Under the pieces are notes generated by a model, which made no database searches, had not been told where the DNA came from, and saw nothing but the letters and a program-made list of their open reading frames with translations. Position numbers and translations under genes: made by a program. This document shows, piece after piece, positions 33,991-46,831 of a stretch of DNA of 64,000 nt (the first letter of the stretch is position 1; each line of letters opens with the position of its first letter). Source of the DNA: Arachnopeziza araneosa (Eukaryota > Ascomycota > Leotiomycetes > Helotiales > Arachnopezizaceae). The stretch is taken from assembly GCA_003988855.1 (NCBI GenBank), contig QYAI01000171.1, positions 1 through 64,000 of the forward strand. Direction: 5' to 3'.

Positions 33991-34719
33991 CTAGCAAGAG
34001 GCCCACTGCACGCCGACAACAAAGGTGATCTTCCCGTCGGTGGAGTCGTTGGTGATGTAGCCACCGGCCGTCTTGGAGGTCGTGTTGAGGCGGACCTCAG
34101 AGTTGATGTTGAGGGCCGAGCTAGCACCGCACGGCGACCAGACGACCGAGGAGAGGGGGAGCGAGTCGGTGATGGTGTAGTCTGTGTTTTGTGGGCCTCG
34201 GAAGTTGGTGCCTGTTGAGACTTGGGCGGTTTCTGCGGAGGCATGTTAGTTGGGTAGGGAAGAGGGAGGGTGGCTTACGGCCTGAGAAGTAAAAGGTGGA
34301 TTGTTGACGGGCGGACACTCCTGGGTCGAGTTGGACGTAGCCACGGTAGATGGTGTTGAAGATGCTGTACTGGAAGCCAGAGGGGTATTCGATATCGAGA
34401 TTCAACTGGCAATTCTTGCGCTGGTCGGTGACAGAAGTGCCAGGGCCGATGGAGGCGACGTAGTTATCGAAGATGAGAGTGAAGCTATGGATGCGAGTTA
34501 GATGCTTGATTTAAATGACGGGAGAGGAACAAACGTAGAGCGATCAGAAGAAAGGAAAGAGCTGATGGAGCCTTGCGGACAACCAGATCCGCCGTAGGCA
34601 ATGCTTTTGATAGAGATAGTGCTGGGGTTTGGGGAAGTAGCGCTGGCAACAGCATTTGGGAGGGCAGAAGCTGAAGCCGCGGCGGCGAGGGCAAGAGTAT
34701 AAAGTAAAGAGAGCATCAT
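33991..34719 (-). CDS. Secreted DUF4360 protein
   Basis: Exons 34719-34535, 34484-34279 and 34232-33991 join in phase to 210 residues. MMLSLLYTLALAAAASASA is a signal peptide. The domain shows the DUF4360 pattern: IAYGGSGCPQGSISSFLSSD, TFTLIFDNYVASIGPG, RKNCQLNLDIEYPSGFQYSI, IYRGYVQLDPGVSARQQSTF and the C-terminal SSVVWSPCGA ... VGVQWASC. Four conserved Cys would make disulfides. These small secreted proteins are widespread in ascomycetes and of unknown function. Some are listed among effector candidates, but nothing here shows that. Confidence 0.92.
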
Positions 34720-37700
34720 TGTTGCTCTTTTTGAATCAGGAGATTGTGGATGGTTATCGATATCTGATCAACATGGTGAGGATCTGATCGAGATATATAC
34801 TTATTTGACATCCGCTATTCCTCAAATGTGACGCTTGTGATGGCGTGAAGATGGAGTGCCTTTCTCGCCCCGCAGCAGTAATTTAATCAAGTAGCATCTC
34901 GACCCCAGCCTAAACCATAATACGAGTCAATGGTCTAGCAGATGTGGCTTGCAGAAACTGGAAGGCGTTATCGCGTTGTTCCTGACTCCAGAGCAGTAGA
35001 TGTTCAGGGTCACCAGATGCGAACCGACCTGCCTGGAAAGCTTGTTCTTGAAAGCGTCCCAGCAGAACGTGGCGTTAGGACTTGTAGGGAAGTGTCTTCA
35101 ACCAATTGACTATTGGCTATAATTAGAGCATCCCTTGACGTGTGGAAGATGATGAGAATGAGGTGGTGGATCGGTGTGGTATTTATTGGAGAGAATCTGA
35201 TCGGGAGTGGACAACTATTCTCCGCCATCCTTGAGTTGTGAGGCTCAAGTAAGGAATATCACTTGAGCTTATTTCATGCATTTATCATGAATATTAAGGT
35301 TATCTGGACCTGAACAAAGAGTAATAGCCATGCTATGTTTCTTTCGGCTCTCAAACACCAGAACATGTGAAATGGTATCGTGACAGTTTGCAACCATTGA
35401 ATTTAGCACTCTGGGGTGCTTGGCCCTTTCGAGCAAAATTGAAAGAGGCAGGTGCTGCATACGGAGTAATATATATGATTATAAAAATAGTTTCGTTGCG
35501 GTGGGTACAAATTAACTAATTGAGGCTGAATAGGGTAACCTTGGGATCGGCCAGAAAGGCCGATCCATTGGACTGAAACGACCGCGATGTAAAAGATGGA
35601 GATGAGACGATTGGAGAAGGAGAAAGTTGTGGAAAATAAAACTACCATGACCAAATTATGGAACATTTATCAGCCGATGAATGTATCATTGATCAATGTA
35701 TCATCGGAGATCAGAATGCGCCCGAACTGAAGGAAACTATTAATAGCTGCGGGAATCTGTTTTTGCCTCCGGAGATGAGATGCTAACCAACCAAGCGCAA
35801 ATTGCTCACGGTGACTTCCGGAGCTACAATAGATCAGAAGAAAGTGTCTTTCTTCACTCCACAATCTGTTTTGTGATGCACCAGGGTTCTTGTCGATCCT
35901 AGCTGGCTGTAAATTGCTTGCCGTCTGAGTCTAGAACTACACTGACGATGCATCAACCAGGCCTTGAACTCTGGAGAGAACCTGGACGTGTTTTGTCTTC
36001 CATCGCATGATTTCATTCTTTCCGTATCTGATCTGAGGTTTGTTGGAAAATCCCAAAGTTGTGATGAGCGTCAAGAACTCGGGTGTCTCATTTAGCCATA
36101 GACAAAGAGGAACCTCGTTCATGTCGTAGAAATTATTCCGCTGAGTATTGACATCAAATCTTCGAGCTTTAGTACGTTGACAGTTTGAGCTCTGGTTTAA
36201 AGATCATGTGACGGAGCTACGTCTGTGTTGACAGCCAAGCTTTCAAGGACATCTTCTAACACAGTCTGATCATGGGTCTTGATCTTGGGTCTCGATCTCG
36301 GGATTTTTCCCGGAACATTTCCTATGTTTCCCTCGGTTTTGGATCGCACTAAGAACTGAAATACGCCGAAGTTGTGCTGCGTGATCCGTTCGTGCGAAGA
36401 CAAGTTTTGCACTTCAACGTATCGTGGGATATGTCACTTGAATGTATGTCCACGGCTTACGGTGTTGCAGATAACTTCAGTCGGAGGCTTCTCCACACTT
36501 CGATCCAAGATCACCATCACTGCCAGAACATCGATCTCGTTCTGCAAGCCTCACATACGTCCTGGGCATCGCGAGAAATTCCACAATGCCCTTTCGCAGT
36601 ATACCATATTAGATCTTTATCCGTTAATATCGGGTTGAGGCTCGAACCACTCGAGCAGCTGGTTCCATCAGGTTGGAGGGACGTCGTGCTACATCGTAAT
36701 CGCGAAAGCCAGCGTACGATCCTGCTTCAAGCGCAGATGGAATAGAGGATGAGGTCAAGCTGAAGGTCATCCTGATACGATATGTAAGCACAATCCCTTC
36801 ACGCCGGAGAGGTTCCCCCAAACCTGGCCACTGCAGATGGCAGAGGATGGAGTCTTGCGCCCTGCGTTGGGGCCAGAATGATGGGGCCTTCGACATCAAG
36901 TCAAGACATCAAGTCAACTGTACAAGATGTGCACTTGACATGCCAAATGTTCGGTACGCTATCATGATCAATTGCACATCGATGTCAACACTCGCGATGA
37001 CACGTCCCAGGGTCTTGGAGCATCAAGAGGTTGTCGTGGCGGTCGCTGTTGCGGCGCAAGTCAAGTTTGGGAGAGGATTACGAGTGGCGGCTGATCCCTG
37101 TTCTGCAAGCCCAAGCCTCGTCAGAACGCCTTCATCTCTTGCTCGCAGTCGTCCATCATTGATATCCAGCTATTATAAGCAAATCCAATTTCCTTCCAGA
37201 AATCCTCTTCAAGATGCATCATGTTCCATCACATTGTAACCTCTGAGAGAGCACAAATCTTTCTCTCAAGGGACGCTGCATAGATGACTGTGGTCACAGC
37301 CACTCAACAGCGAGCCCACGAGGCTCCGCGAGTGAGAAATGCTTGAATGGTGGTCCCACCCCCAGCCTGCCTGCAGTTGGGCAGGGCGACATATCCGTAG
37401 GCCATCTACAGAGGTACATGCAGGCATTTCCGAATCCGGCCTGCAAACGGGTCATGGTAGGCCTCATTTTGGTGCCACATCACTCCCAAATTGTGACTTG
37501 ATCTTGAGCATCAAAAGCGAGTCGAGGGAGGCCGATACCCTTTCTTCAACTTTTTGATGACCTTTAACGCAAACCTTCTGAATGATACATAACTTTCCCT
37601 TTCATAGTCGCCTAGCAAAATATTCAACGTTGCAGCAACTTTGATCAACTTCGCCTCAGAACCGCTGGCTTCTGCTCCGCCCTTGCCAACAGATTTTAAA

Positions 37701-37750
37701 ACTTCTCACACAATCTTTTCACAAGCGATTTCACATCTCAAGTGGAAGCA
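34720..37750. other. Long spacer with possible gene relics
   Basis: 3 kb without an intact gene. On the minus strand of about 36640-35830, short open pieces in shifting frames (EIDVLAVMVILDRSVEKPP, then RRFDVNTQRNNFYDMNE, then VPLCLWLNETPEF) look like remains of a repeat protein, possibly ankyrin type, but this is weak. A TATATAT motif near 34795 may serve the DUF4360 gene. The last 150 bp before 37751 is the helicase gene's leader. Confidence 0.4.
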
Positions 37751-40700
37751 ATGGCTCTTTCAAGTAAAGAAGATCCCCGAATCTCCAAGCTCTCAAAATT
37801 CTTCCAGGACGTTATCACTGAACGCAGGAATCTCAGCACCTCACGAGACGGTAAATTATTCATAGAGTCCTTGTTGGCGCAATCGGACCATGCTACTTGT
37901 GTCCATAAACTTACCTCTAACCCTGCTGGACTGACTTCTCTTCAACGGTCGATGAGATTTGACACATCACTTGGGTTCTTGAATGAGAATGCTCTACCAC
38001 TCCTCCTATATCTTCAAGAACCAACGTTGCCGGCGATTGACTCGGGTTCAGTCTTGATTCGGGTTTTGATGAGTATAGTAGAGCCTCCTTTCTTTCTAGA
38101 TGCATTCAGCAAAGCTTTTAAAGCTGGTCTCCTCAGTCTAGACGCAAACAGAACTTATGCATGGCTCTTGTGGCAACTCATCTCCCTACCAAACTCACAG
38201 AAGGAAACCTATATCGCGATAGTCAAAACACCGGAGATTCTGGATCACATCTTGAAGTCTCCGGATGGCGCGACTAGGCTCCTTGGTCAGAAGATCAAAA
38301 ATGTACTCCCACTCGACGCGGCTGATATTGGACCTGATCTTGATGATAAACCTGGCGGTCGACATGACAATGACCATGCTGACTATCGCAAAATTTCTAT
38401 CATGCCAACTGCAGATGAGTTGTTCTCAAAAGATCGCCCCTTTCTCCGAACGGCTGGATTCTTAGACAATCCTGATTATGCTTCCACGCTATCTGCGATG
38501 CACCTGGACAATCAGTTTCGCTTGCTGAGGGAAGACATGCTCGGAGAAATTCGTGAAGAGATACAGCTACTAAATGGCGACAAGACTAAACGTCACAAGG
38601 GAATTATTGTGTCTGGTTTAAGGGCGATCGGAGTAGAAATGGGTGAAGAACGTAGACGCCATCCCTGGAACATTTTATTCAAATGCAAAGGACCCTTGCC
38701 ACAACTCGAAAAGAAAGACCCGACGAAGAGAAAGGCATTTTTGAAAGATAACCGCGAAATTCTTCGCCATGGCAATTTGGCTTGTCTTCTCCTTGATAAC
38801 GAACCAGCAGCTTTTCCCACCATTCAAAGAGACGATGACAAGCTCTCGCAAGATCCGGCTATCTTATCATTACAATTCTCGGACAACCGAACACTGTCGT
38901 ATGCTCTTTTCAGGTTGAAGAATGCAAAAGATATCAAATTGGCTCAACTTGACACTGCAACGTTTGGATTTGAGCCATTCCTCCGTCGTTTGCAAAATCT
39001 CACCGAATTGCCACTGGCCGAAGAACTCTTGCATTGGAAAGAAGGGGATGCGATGAAGAAACCTACCTTTGTTCCATCAAAGATTATCGATAGTCTCGAA
39101 GCTTCTACTGGCAAGGATCTGAAGAGTATTCTTGGTACTAAAACTAAGGTAGTCCTCGACCAATCACAAATGTTTTCCCTTCAATCCAGTCTCTCTCAAA
39201 GAGTGAGTTTGGTTCAGGGTCCTCCAGGTAATTTCAAATTATCTTGCTTTGCGCAGCCACTAACTTCAACATCAGGCACCGGAAAATCATTCATTGGAGC
39301 ATTGGTTGCGAAAGTCTTACACGATTATACAAAAGAAGTTATACTTGTTGTGTGCTTTACAAACCATGCTCTCGACCAGTTTCTTGAGGATCTTATGGAC
39401 ATTGGCATCCCCTCCGAGCACATGGTACGACTAGGTGGCAAATCAACAGAGCGAACCAAGCCCCTTACTCTCAGGGAACAGACGGCTGCCAAGGGACCGC
39501 CTCTTCAATGGTCAACAATAAACCAACTCAAGCTTAGATTATCGGATCTTGCAGGTCAAATCAGTAATGCTTTCACAAGATATTCCGCTGACAACTATGC
39601 AAAGAAACACCTCATGGAATACCTCGAGTTTGCGTCTGAAGATTTGCCATTCTTTGATGCTTTCACAGTTCCTATCAGCGAGGATGGAATGACGCGTATA
39701 GGTAAAGGTGGAAAATCAATGGACGAGTTCTATCTACTAGATCGCTGGATTACGCATGCAAAGGATGCAGGTTCGCTCCAAAATACTCTGCCAGAAGGCG
39801 CAGCTCCGATCTGGAATATGGCGCCTGGCGCCCGAGATGCTTATCGAACTCGTTGGCAGAATGCGATTATGGACGATCTCATCACCGAAATACTTGAGTT
39901 CGGGCAAGAATTTAATACAAATGAAGCCGAATTGAGCAGACTATTTGGAGAAAAAGACACAGGTATCATCAAAAGCAAACGTATCATTGCTTGTACAACC
40001 AATGGTGCCGCTAAATTCACGTCAGCTTTACAATCGGCTCGTCCTGGTGTGGGTAAGCGGTGTTCTGTGTATAATAATTTATCTTTACTCACCTGATACT
40101 AGTTCTCGTCGAAGAAGCTGGCGAAATTCTCGAGGCCCATATCATGACCTCGCTGGGACCAAGCACTCAGCAACTGATCTTGATCGGAGACCACAAACAA
40201 CTTCGCCCAAAATGTTCTCATGAGCTTAGTGTCGCTCGTGGAGATGGCTTCGATCTAAACCGCTCTTTGTTCGAAAGGTTGGTGTTGAAAGGCTTCCCGC
40301 ATACAACTCTTACACAACAACATCGGATGAGACCCGAAATATCGTCAATGGTCCGCGTTTTGACATACCCTGCTCTTACAGATGCTACTTCAACCCTCCA
40401 TCGGGACGATCTCCGAGGTTTTACGGACAACGTGATCTTTATCAATCATTCTGAACCAGAAGGCGAATTGAAGAAAGGCACAGAGCCAAGAGAGGGGCAA
40501 ACATCCTCAAAACAAAACATATTTGAAGTTAAGATGATCTTGAAATGTGTTCGATACCTGGCACAGCAGGGCTATGAATCGAATAAATTTGTTGTCTTGA
40601 CACCATATCTTGGTCAGCTGAAACTGCTCCGTGATCAACTTTCTCGAGACAATGATCCAATTCTCAATGATCTTGACAAATTTGATCTTATCAGAGCTGG

Positions 40701-43700
40701 ATTATTGACCGACTTGAGCACCAAAACATCAAAACCTGCCTTGAGGATCTCTACCATCGGTGAGTATATTTCCTGCACATTGAATGAGTATTGATTGGAT
40801 GAAAATAGATAATTACCAAGGCGAAGAGAGTGACATAGTTCTTGCGTCTCTGACTAGAAGCAATAAGAGGAATGATATAGGATTCATGTCCGCACCCGAA
40901 AGACTCAATGTCTTACTTTCCCGGGCAAGAAACGCCTTCATCATGATTGGAAATTCCAATACATTCATGCATGCTCGTAATGGTGGAGGAATCTGGAAAA
41001 AGCTTTTCGACCATTTGAAAGAGCATGAGCACATTTATGAAGGATTTCCGGTTAAGTGTGAGAAGCATCCAAACCGAAAAGCGCTGCTTAAATCGCCAGA
41101 GGATTTTGAACTTTTCTGTCCAGATGGAGGATGCCAGGAACCTTGGTATGTCATAAATTATAGAACATGAATTTAAGTATGCTGCTGACAAGTCTTTTAC
41201 TAGTGGAACCATGCTAAAATGTGGATTGCATAAATGTCCAAGTAGTTGCCACCAAATATTGGATCACTCAAAGATGAGATGTATGGTCATACTGAGGAGA
41301 AATTGTGCAAATGGTCATGAACAAAGATGGCGTTGCTATTACACACCCCTGACCACATGCGAGAAATGTGAAAAGGAGCAAAAGGCTGTGGCAATAAAAG
41401 CTCAAAAAGATCTGGAAGAGAAGTTGAAGCGTGATGAAAAGAACCGCAAACATCAATTGGCCATAGCAAAAATCGAAGAAGATATTGAAGCCATTGTCCA
41501 GAAGGCGAAAGATGCAAAGCTTGATCAAGAGCAAGCAGCCATACTCGTTCAAAAGCAACAAGATCTTGCGGCTGCTCAAGAACGAGCCAATGCTGCTTCG
41601 AAGGCCCCACCGCAAATCCAAACAACTTCGCAACAGACACAGAAACTGCCGCCAAACCTACAAACAACTGCATCAAAGAGCCAAAAATCTTCATCAAAGT
41701 CTCAGACGACCTCCGTTCAGATTCAGAATGGCCCTGGGGAGCGTAACAACGCGGCTTCTTCCAAGAATGACAATTCACAACAGACTCCAAAAACTCCACC
41801 CGGGCCTCCAGCGACCCCATCAGTCAAATCGCGGTCTCAAGATCGCATCATAATTAGCAATGATCGTAACAAGTCTCCCTCGGTGATTGAATGGCAGCGC
41901 CAAAAGGACCAAGAAAATGCGGTCAACCCCTCGATCGATAAGATTATGGAGATGATCGGTCTCGAAGATGTCAAATCTCAAGTTTTACAAATCAAAGACA
42001 AAGTTGAAACCTCCATACGACAAGACACCGACCTCAAGAAAGAACGGCTTGGTCTAGTGTTGCTGGGAAATCCTGGAACCGGGAAAACCACTGTCGCAAG
42101 GCACTATGCAAACATTCTCACTACCCTGAAAGTTCTTTCCGGTAGCGGATTTGTTGAAACAACGGGCTCGCGGCTCGCCAATGGTGGCGTTGCTGAAGTC
42201 CAAAAGCATTTGAAACAGCTGGAAAAAACTGATGGTGGAGTGTATTTCATAGATGAAGCATATCAGCTGGCGGAAACGCACAACGTGGGTGGAAAGACAG
42301 TTCTGGACTTCCTCCTCGCTGAAATCGAAAACCTAGTCGGCAGAATTGTTTTCGTCTTCGCAGGGTATCGGAAACAGATGGAAAAGTTCTTTGAGCACAA
42401 TCCGGGGTTCAAGAGCCGTATTCCATATACTCTCCATTTTGAGGATTACAAGCATGATGAACTTCTTGAAATGCTTCAATTCAACATGGCCAAATTTTAC
42501 AAGAACTCCATGGTAGTCGAAGATGGCCCAGATGGCTTGTACATGCGAATTGTGGTCCGCCGCTTAGGAAGAGGCCGGGGAACCGATGGATTTGGTAACG
42601 CGCGAGCTTTGGAAAATCTCTTCGCCCGCATTCGCGAGAGACAAGCAACTCGACTTGCTAAAGAGCGTAGAGAAGGCTTGCTCCCTGATGACTACTTTAT
42701 GACCAAGGAGGATCTCATCGGACCTAACCCATCGGATGCCATACTTAAGTGTGATGCTTGGACTGAACTTCAGAAGCTGACTGGCTTGAAGAGTGTGAAA
42801 GAATCTGTGAGTTTCTTGATAGATTTGATCACGGCGAACTATGAAAGAGAACTCAAAGAGCAGCCGTTGATCCAAGTTTCTCTGAATAGAGTCTTTCTGG
42901 GCTCGCCAGGGACCGGGAAGACGACAGTGGCAAAGCTATACGGTAAAATCCTCGCGGATATTGGTCTCCTAAGCAATGGAGAGGTTGTCACCAAGAATCC
43001 AGCAGACTTTGTTGGTGGATTTATTGGCCAGTCTGAAGTTAACACGAAAGCCATATTGGCCAACTCGGTTGGGAAAGTTTTGATTATCGATGAGGCATAC
43101 ATGCTTTACTCGGGCTCTAGAGCTGGAGGTGGATCTGGTGGAACGGACACCTTCAAGATGGCAGTCATTGATACTATTGTGGCCGAAGTCCAAAGTGTAC
43201 CAGGGGAGGATCGATGCGTATTACTTCTGGGTTACGAAGATCAGATGGTAGAAATGTTCCAAAACGTCAATCCTGGATTGACGAGAAGATTTCAATTATC
43301 TGATGCTTTCCGGTTCGAAGACTTCTCTGATTCCGAGCTCGAGGAGATTCTGAAGCATAAGCTTAAAGTTCAAGGCCTGGGTGCAAATGATCAAGCCATC
43401 GCCGTCGCAATTCAAGTGCTCAGTCGCCGACGAAATCGATTGAATTTTGGGAATGGCGGCGATGTTGTGAATGTTATCTCACAAGCTCAGAGCAATTACC
43501 AGGCACGACAACGTCTGTTGCCCATATCCGAAAGATCGACTGACTTTATATTTGAGCCTCAAGATTTTGATCCAGACTTTGACCGGGCTTCGGGCGCCGA
43601 AACAAATCTCACACAACTCTTCGAAGGTGTGATTGGATGTGAGAATATTGTTGAAGAACTTGATGGTTTCCTTAAAACTGCCAAGGGAATGCGAACTCAA

Positions 43701-45168
43701 GGTATTGATCCGAGGGGACGTATTCCCATGAACTTCATTTTCAAAGGGCCGCCCGGTAAGTAACTTTTTGATTTCAGTTTCCCTTCTACGTCTGTACTAA
43801 CAGAAGACAGGAACCGGGAAAACAACAACTGCGCGAAAGATTGGTCAAGTGTACTATGATCTTGGATTTCTTTCGCAGGCAGAAGTCGTTGAATGCTCAG
43901 CCTCGGATCTCATTGGCCAATATATAGGACAGACTGGACCTAAGACCATCAAGCAATTGGAGCTAGGTCTCGGCAAAGTTCTCTTTATCGATGAAGCCTA
44001 TCGCTTAGGAGAAGGATACTTCGCTCAAGAAGCAGTCAACGAGTTGGTGGACAACATGACGAAAGAGAAGTTCATCGGAAAAATGGTTATTATCCTTGCC
44101 GGCTACGAAAATGACATGAACAAATTACTTCAAGTCAATGAAGGCTTGGGCAGTCGCTTCCCAACCGAGTTCATGTTTCATGCACTGAGTGGAGAAAACT
44201 CTCTCAAAATCTTAGAATCGTCTCTCAAGAAAAGCCAAGTTGTCATGCCGTCAATCAACGACCCGAAGATTAGATCAATTCTCTTGGCTGCTCTCTCGGA
44301 ACTGTCGAAGCTGCCATCATGGGGCAATGCTAGAGATATTCAAACTTTGTCGACCAAGATGATTGGGCTCGTTTACCAAAACACGATAGCCAAAGTTGAT
44401 CAACTCATCTTGCCGGCCGATGTTGCTTTAAAATGCGTCAATGGGATGCTCAGCGACCGCCTAAAGAGAGCGAATGTTTACATTGCACCACAACTAGATA
44501 ATAGCCTTCCAGTTCAGAGTCTCTCTCCGGATCCGGTTCCTCCTCCAAATTTTGACTCGTCAACAACTACAGATTCAGTCATGCAAGATAGCACCAATCT
44601 TGAAGATGAACCGGAAATTGAGGTACTACAAACTATGGATGATGCAGGCCGAGACCCTGGTGTCACCGACGCTGTCTGGGAGCAACTTCAATGCGACAAG
44701 AGATATGCCGAGGCTGAAAGCCAGCGGATGGCGGACGAGATCAAGCAACATGAAAAGTTGGCTGAAGATGCTGCAAAAGTAGAACAGGAGAACATCAAGC
44801 AAGCTGCTATCCTCAAAGAAGCCCAAGATAAAATCGAAGCCAGAGCATTGGAAGTCTTGAAATTGCAAGAAGAAGAGAGAGCTCAAGCCCAAGCCAAGAT
44901 TGATGCTCTGGCTCTTGAGTTGCTCAAGAAAAGAGAGCAGGCAAGAATCCAAGAATTAGAAGCCAGAGCGGCGGCAGAGCGTGCTCGAGCAGAATTGGAG
45001 AGGGTCATGAAAGAGCTGGAGAAGAGGAAAAGGAAGGAGCAGCAAGCCCAGGCAAAATTGAGAAATATGGGAGTCTGTCCTGTTGGCTTCCAGTGGATTA
45101 AGCAAGCTGGTGGATATCGCTGTGCTGGAGGTTCTCACTTTGTCAGTGATGGTCAGCTTGGTATGTGA
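37751..45168 (+). CDS. Giant SF1 helicase (ZNFX1/UPF1-like) - NF-X1 zinc finger - triple CbbX/SpoVK-type AAA+ protein
   Basis: Six exons (introns 39228-39275, 40053-40102, 40760-40808, 41146-41203, 43756-43810) join in phase to 2385 residues from ATG 37751. Residues of about 480-1080 are an SF1 helicase: motif I QGPPGTGKSF, VCFTNHALDQFLEDL, motif II VLVEEAGEILE, motif III LIGDHKQLRPK, LTQQHRMRPEIS, motif V DNYQGEESDIVLASLTRS, motif VI ERLNVLLSRARNAF. Residues 1083 to about 1110 are an NF-X1 finger (CGTMLKCGLHKCPSSCH). A charged coiled coil and a Gln/Ser/Thr/Pro linker follow. Three AAA+ modules come next with Walker A at about 1370 (GNPGTGKTT), 1648 (GSPGTGKTT) and 1929 (GPPGTGKTT), each with an FIDEAY/IIDEAY Walker B. 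A second coiled coil (about 2225-2350) and a Cys-containing tail (GVCPVGFQWIKQAGGYRC) end it. Probable role: RNA/RNP remodelling, perhaps in surveillance or defence (inference). All catalytic motifs look intact. Confidence 0.93.
39228..39275 (+). other. In-frame 48-nt intron splitting helicase motif I
   Basis: GTAATT ... ATCAG, length divisible by three and without a stop. Splicing restores GPPGTGKS. Retention would put 16 residues inside the Walker A loop. Confidence 0.75.
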
Positions 45169-45661
45169 GCGAGATTCTCGTTATTGATCATGTGGGTTGT
45201 TTGCACCAAATGCGCAAGCCATTAGGGGTGTCTATTCGAGGAATACAAACATAGTCAGAAAAACGAGCCCTTCAATTGGATATTGCGATAATTTTTCTTT
45301 TTGTTTTTCCCTAATTGTGTTGAATCTTAGCAGTTTTCTATATTCCATGTTATGATTTTATAAAATCGAAACACTTGGTCAAATCACATCATGATAGTAT
45401 ACCTCTCTATATCTTACCTACACCTGTCCGGCATCTCCATGCCGATTTACTTATCGCTTAATGCCCGGGACGTAGTTGTTCTGTCTTGATTCGCCTGTCG
45501 CAAGAGCCGTACGGCAATTAATATACGGAAGAAGTCTAACCCCACACTCCGCAACGCCATGCTGATCCCAGTCGATCCTCACATAAAGAAGACAGCTCTT
45601 CAGTCGATCGGGTTCTGCTCTTCGAGCGCGTCTCCATCAATCACTCTTCTGTTCTTTGCAG
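45169..45661. other. Intergenic: helicase 3' flank and GT8 promoter
   Basis: AT-rich 3' flank. TTCTTTGCAG directly before the ATG at 45662 looks like a splice acceptor, so a 5' UTR intron is possible. Confidence 0.4.
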
Positions 45662-46831
45662 ATGGCGAGATACCACCAGCCGCGCCAGAGCCTCTTCCGG
45701 CGGCGGCCAATCATCATCCAGTCGCTGCTCCTCGCCACCATCTTTCTGCTCGTCTTCCGGTATCCGGGCGTGGATTTCGAGCTCCCGTTTCCGTCGCTCT
45801 CGCGATGCTTCGGTCAGCGTAAACCCGCACCGAGATATGCCTATGCAACACTGCTGCTCCCCTCACCGAATGACGACCTGAGCAACCCTAACAGGACGGT
45901 ATTTGCTCCCGAGGACATAGACGCGGATCCGTATTTCACGTCGACCCTCCTCCTCGCGCATCAGGTTCTGCATTCCCCCAAGACCCGCACGCAGCACTCG
46001 TACCCCCTTCTTGTTCTCATCGATCCCACCCTGCCCACATCAAAACGCACTCTCCTGACCCTCTTCGGCGCGACCCTGATCGAGGCAGAGCCCATCATCC
46101 GCGGCCAGGACTGGATCAAGCCGCTGGTGCCTCACTGGGCCCAACTGACGGCGAAACTGCACCTCTTCAATTACGACCACTGGGAACGCATTCTCTTTCT
46201 CGACGCCGATACGTTCCTGCTCGGCTCGCTCGATGGGGTGTTTACGGACCCTGCCGCAAGACCAACGCCCATCCGCAGAGCGACCCCTAGGAAGTTAGAC
46301 GAGGCGCCGTTACCCTTCGACTATCTCTTCGCCAGCGTAGGGGAGGTACTGCACGTGTCCCACCCGTGGCCACCACTTCCCTGGCCACGGTTCAACGCTG
46401 GATTCTTCCTCCTCCGACCGTCCAAACCGCTGTTCAATTACTACCTCACGCTCCTGGGCGTCGCGGACAAGTTTGATGGGCGCTATGTCGAGCAAGCATT
46501 GCTGAACTATGCCCACAGAGAAGACGCCAACATGCCGTGGACCAAGCTGTGGTACGGGTGGAATGTCGCGCTACCCAACTGGGGGGATGTCAAGGGTGGT
46601 GTCAGGAGTGTCCATGCCAAGCTGTGGGGAGAGGGGACGGATTTGAAACCCGTGGATGCGAGGTTGAGGGCGCTGTGGCGGAAGAGGAGGGGTGAGATGG
46701 AGGGCTGGTTGGAGAGGAGGAAGGGAGAGTTGGAGAAGATGAGGGATATCGAGGCTGAGAAGGTGAGGGAGAGTGAGAGGGAAATGGTAAGGAGTGAGGT
46801 GTTGATGACACATGAAGTTCTTTTGGGTTAG
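45662..46831 (+). CDS. Type II membrane glycosyltransferase, GT8 (glycogenin/galactinol-synthase-like)
   Basis: 389 residues, single coding exon. A short basic cytosolic N-terminus (MARYHQPRQSLFRRR) precedes one membrane anchor (PIIIQSLLLATIFLLVF), so it probably resides in the Golgi facing the lumen. The GT8 fold is shown by YAYATLLLP, YPLLVLIDP, KLHLFNYDHWERILFLDADTF (DxD metal/nucleotide-sugar site), then FNAGFFLLRPSKPLFNYYL and VEQALLNYAHR. The C-terminus is a highly charged helix (WLERRKGELEKMRDIEAEKV). Family members move glucose, galactose or GlcNAc from UDP-sugars. The acceptor is not evident. It probably functions in protein or lipid glycosylation (inference). Confidence 0.9.
   Translation: MARYHQPRQSLFRRRPIIIQSLLLATIFLLVFRYPGVDFELPFPSLSRCFGQRKPAPRYAYATLLLPSPNDDLSNPNRTVFAPEDIDADPYFTSTLLLAHQVLHSPKTRTQHSYPLLVLIDPTLPTSKRTLLTLFGATLIEAEPIIRGQDWIKPLVPHWAQLTAKLHLFNYDHWERILFLDADTFLLGSLDGVFTDPAARPTPIRRATPRKLDEAPLPFDYLFASVGEVLHVSHPWPPLPWPRFNAGFFLLRPSKPLFNYYLTLLGVADKFDGRYVEQALLNYAHREDANMPWTKLWYGWNVALPNWGDVKGGVRSVHAKLWGEGTDLKPVDARLRALWRKRRGEMEGWLERRKGELEKMRDIEAEKVRESEREMVRSEVLMTHEVLLG

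Noticed and set aside
35834..36640. Possible ankyrin-type repeat gene on the minus strand
   Set aside because: Fragments are short and frame-shifted, and the similarity is only suggestive; kept as a comment on the spacer.
41287..41820. 177-codon minus-strand frame
   Set aside because: Antisense to the coiled-coil linker of the helicase-AAA gene.
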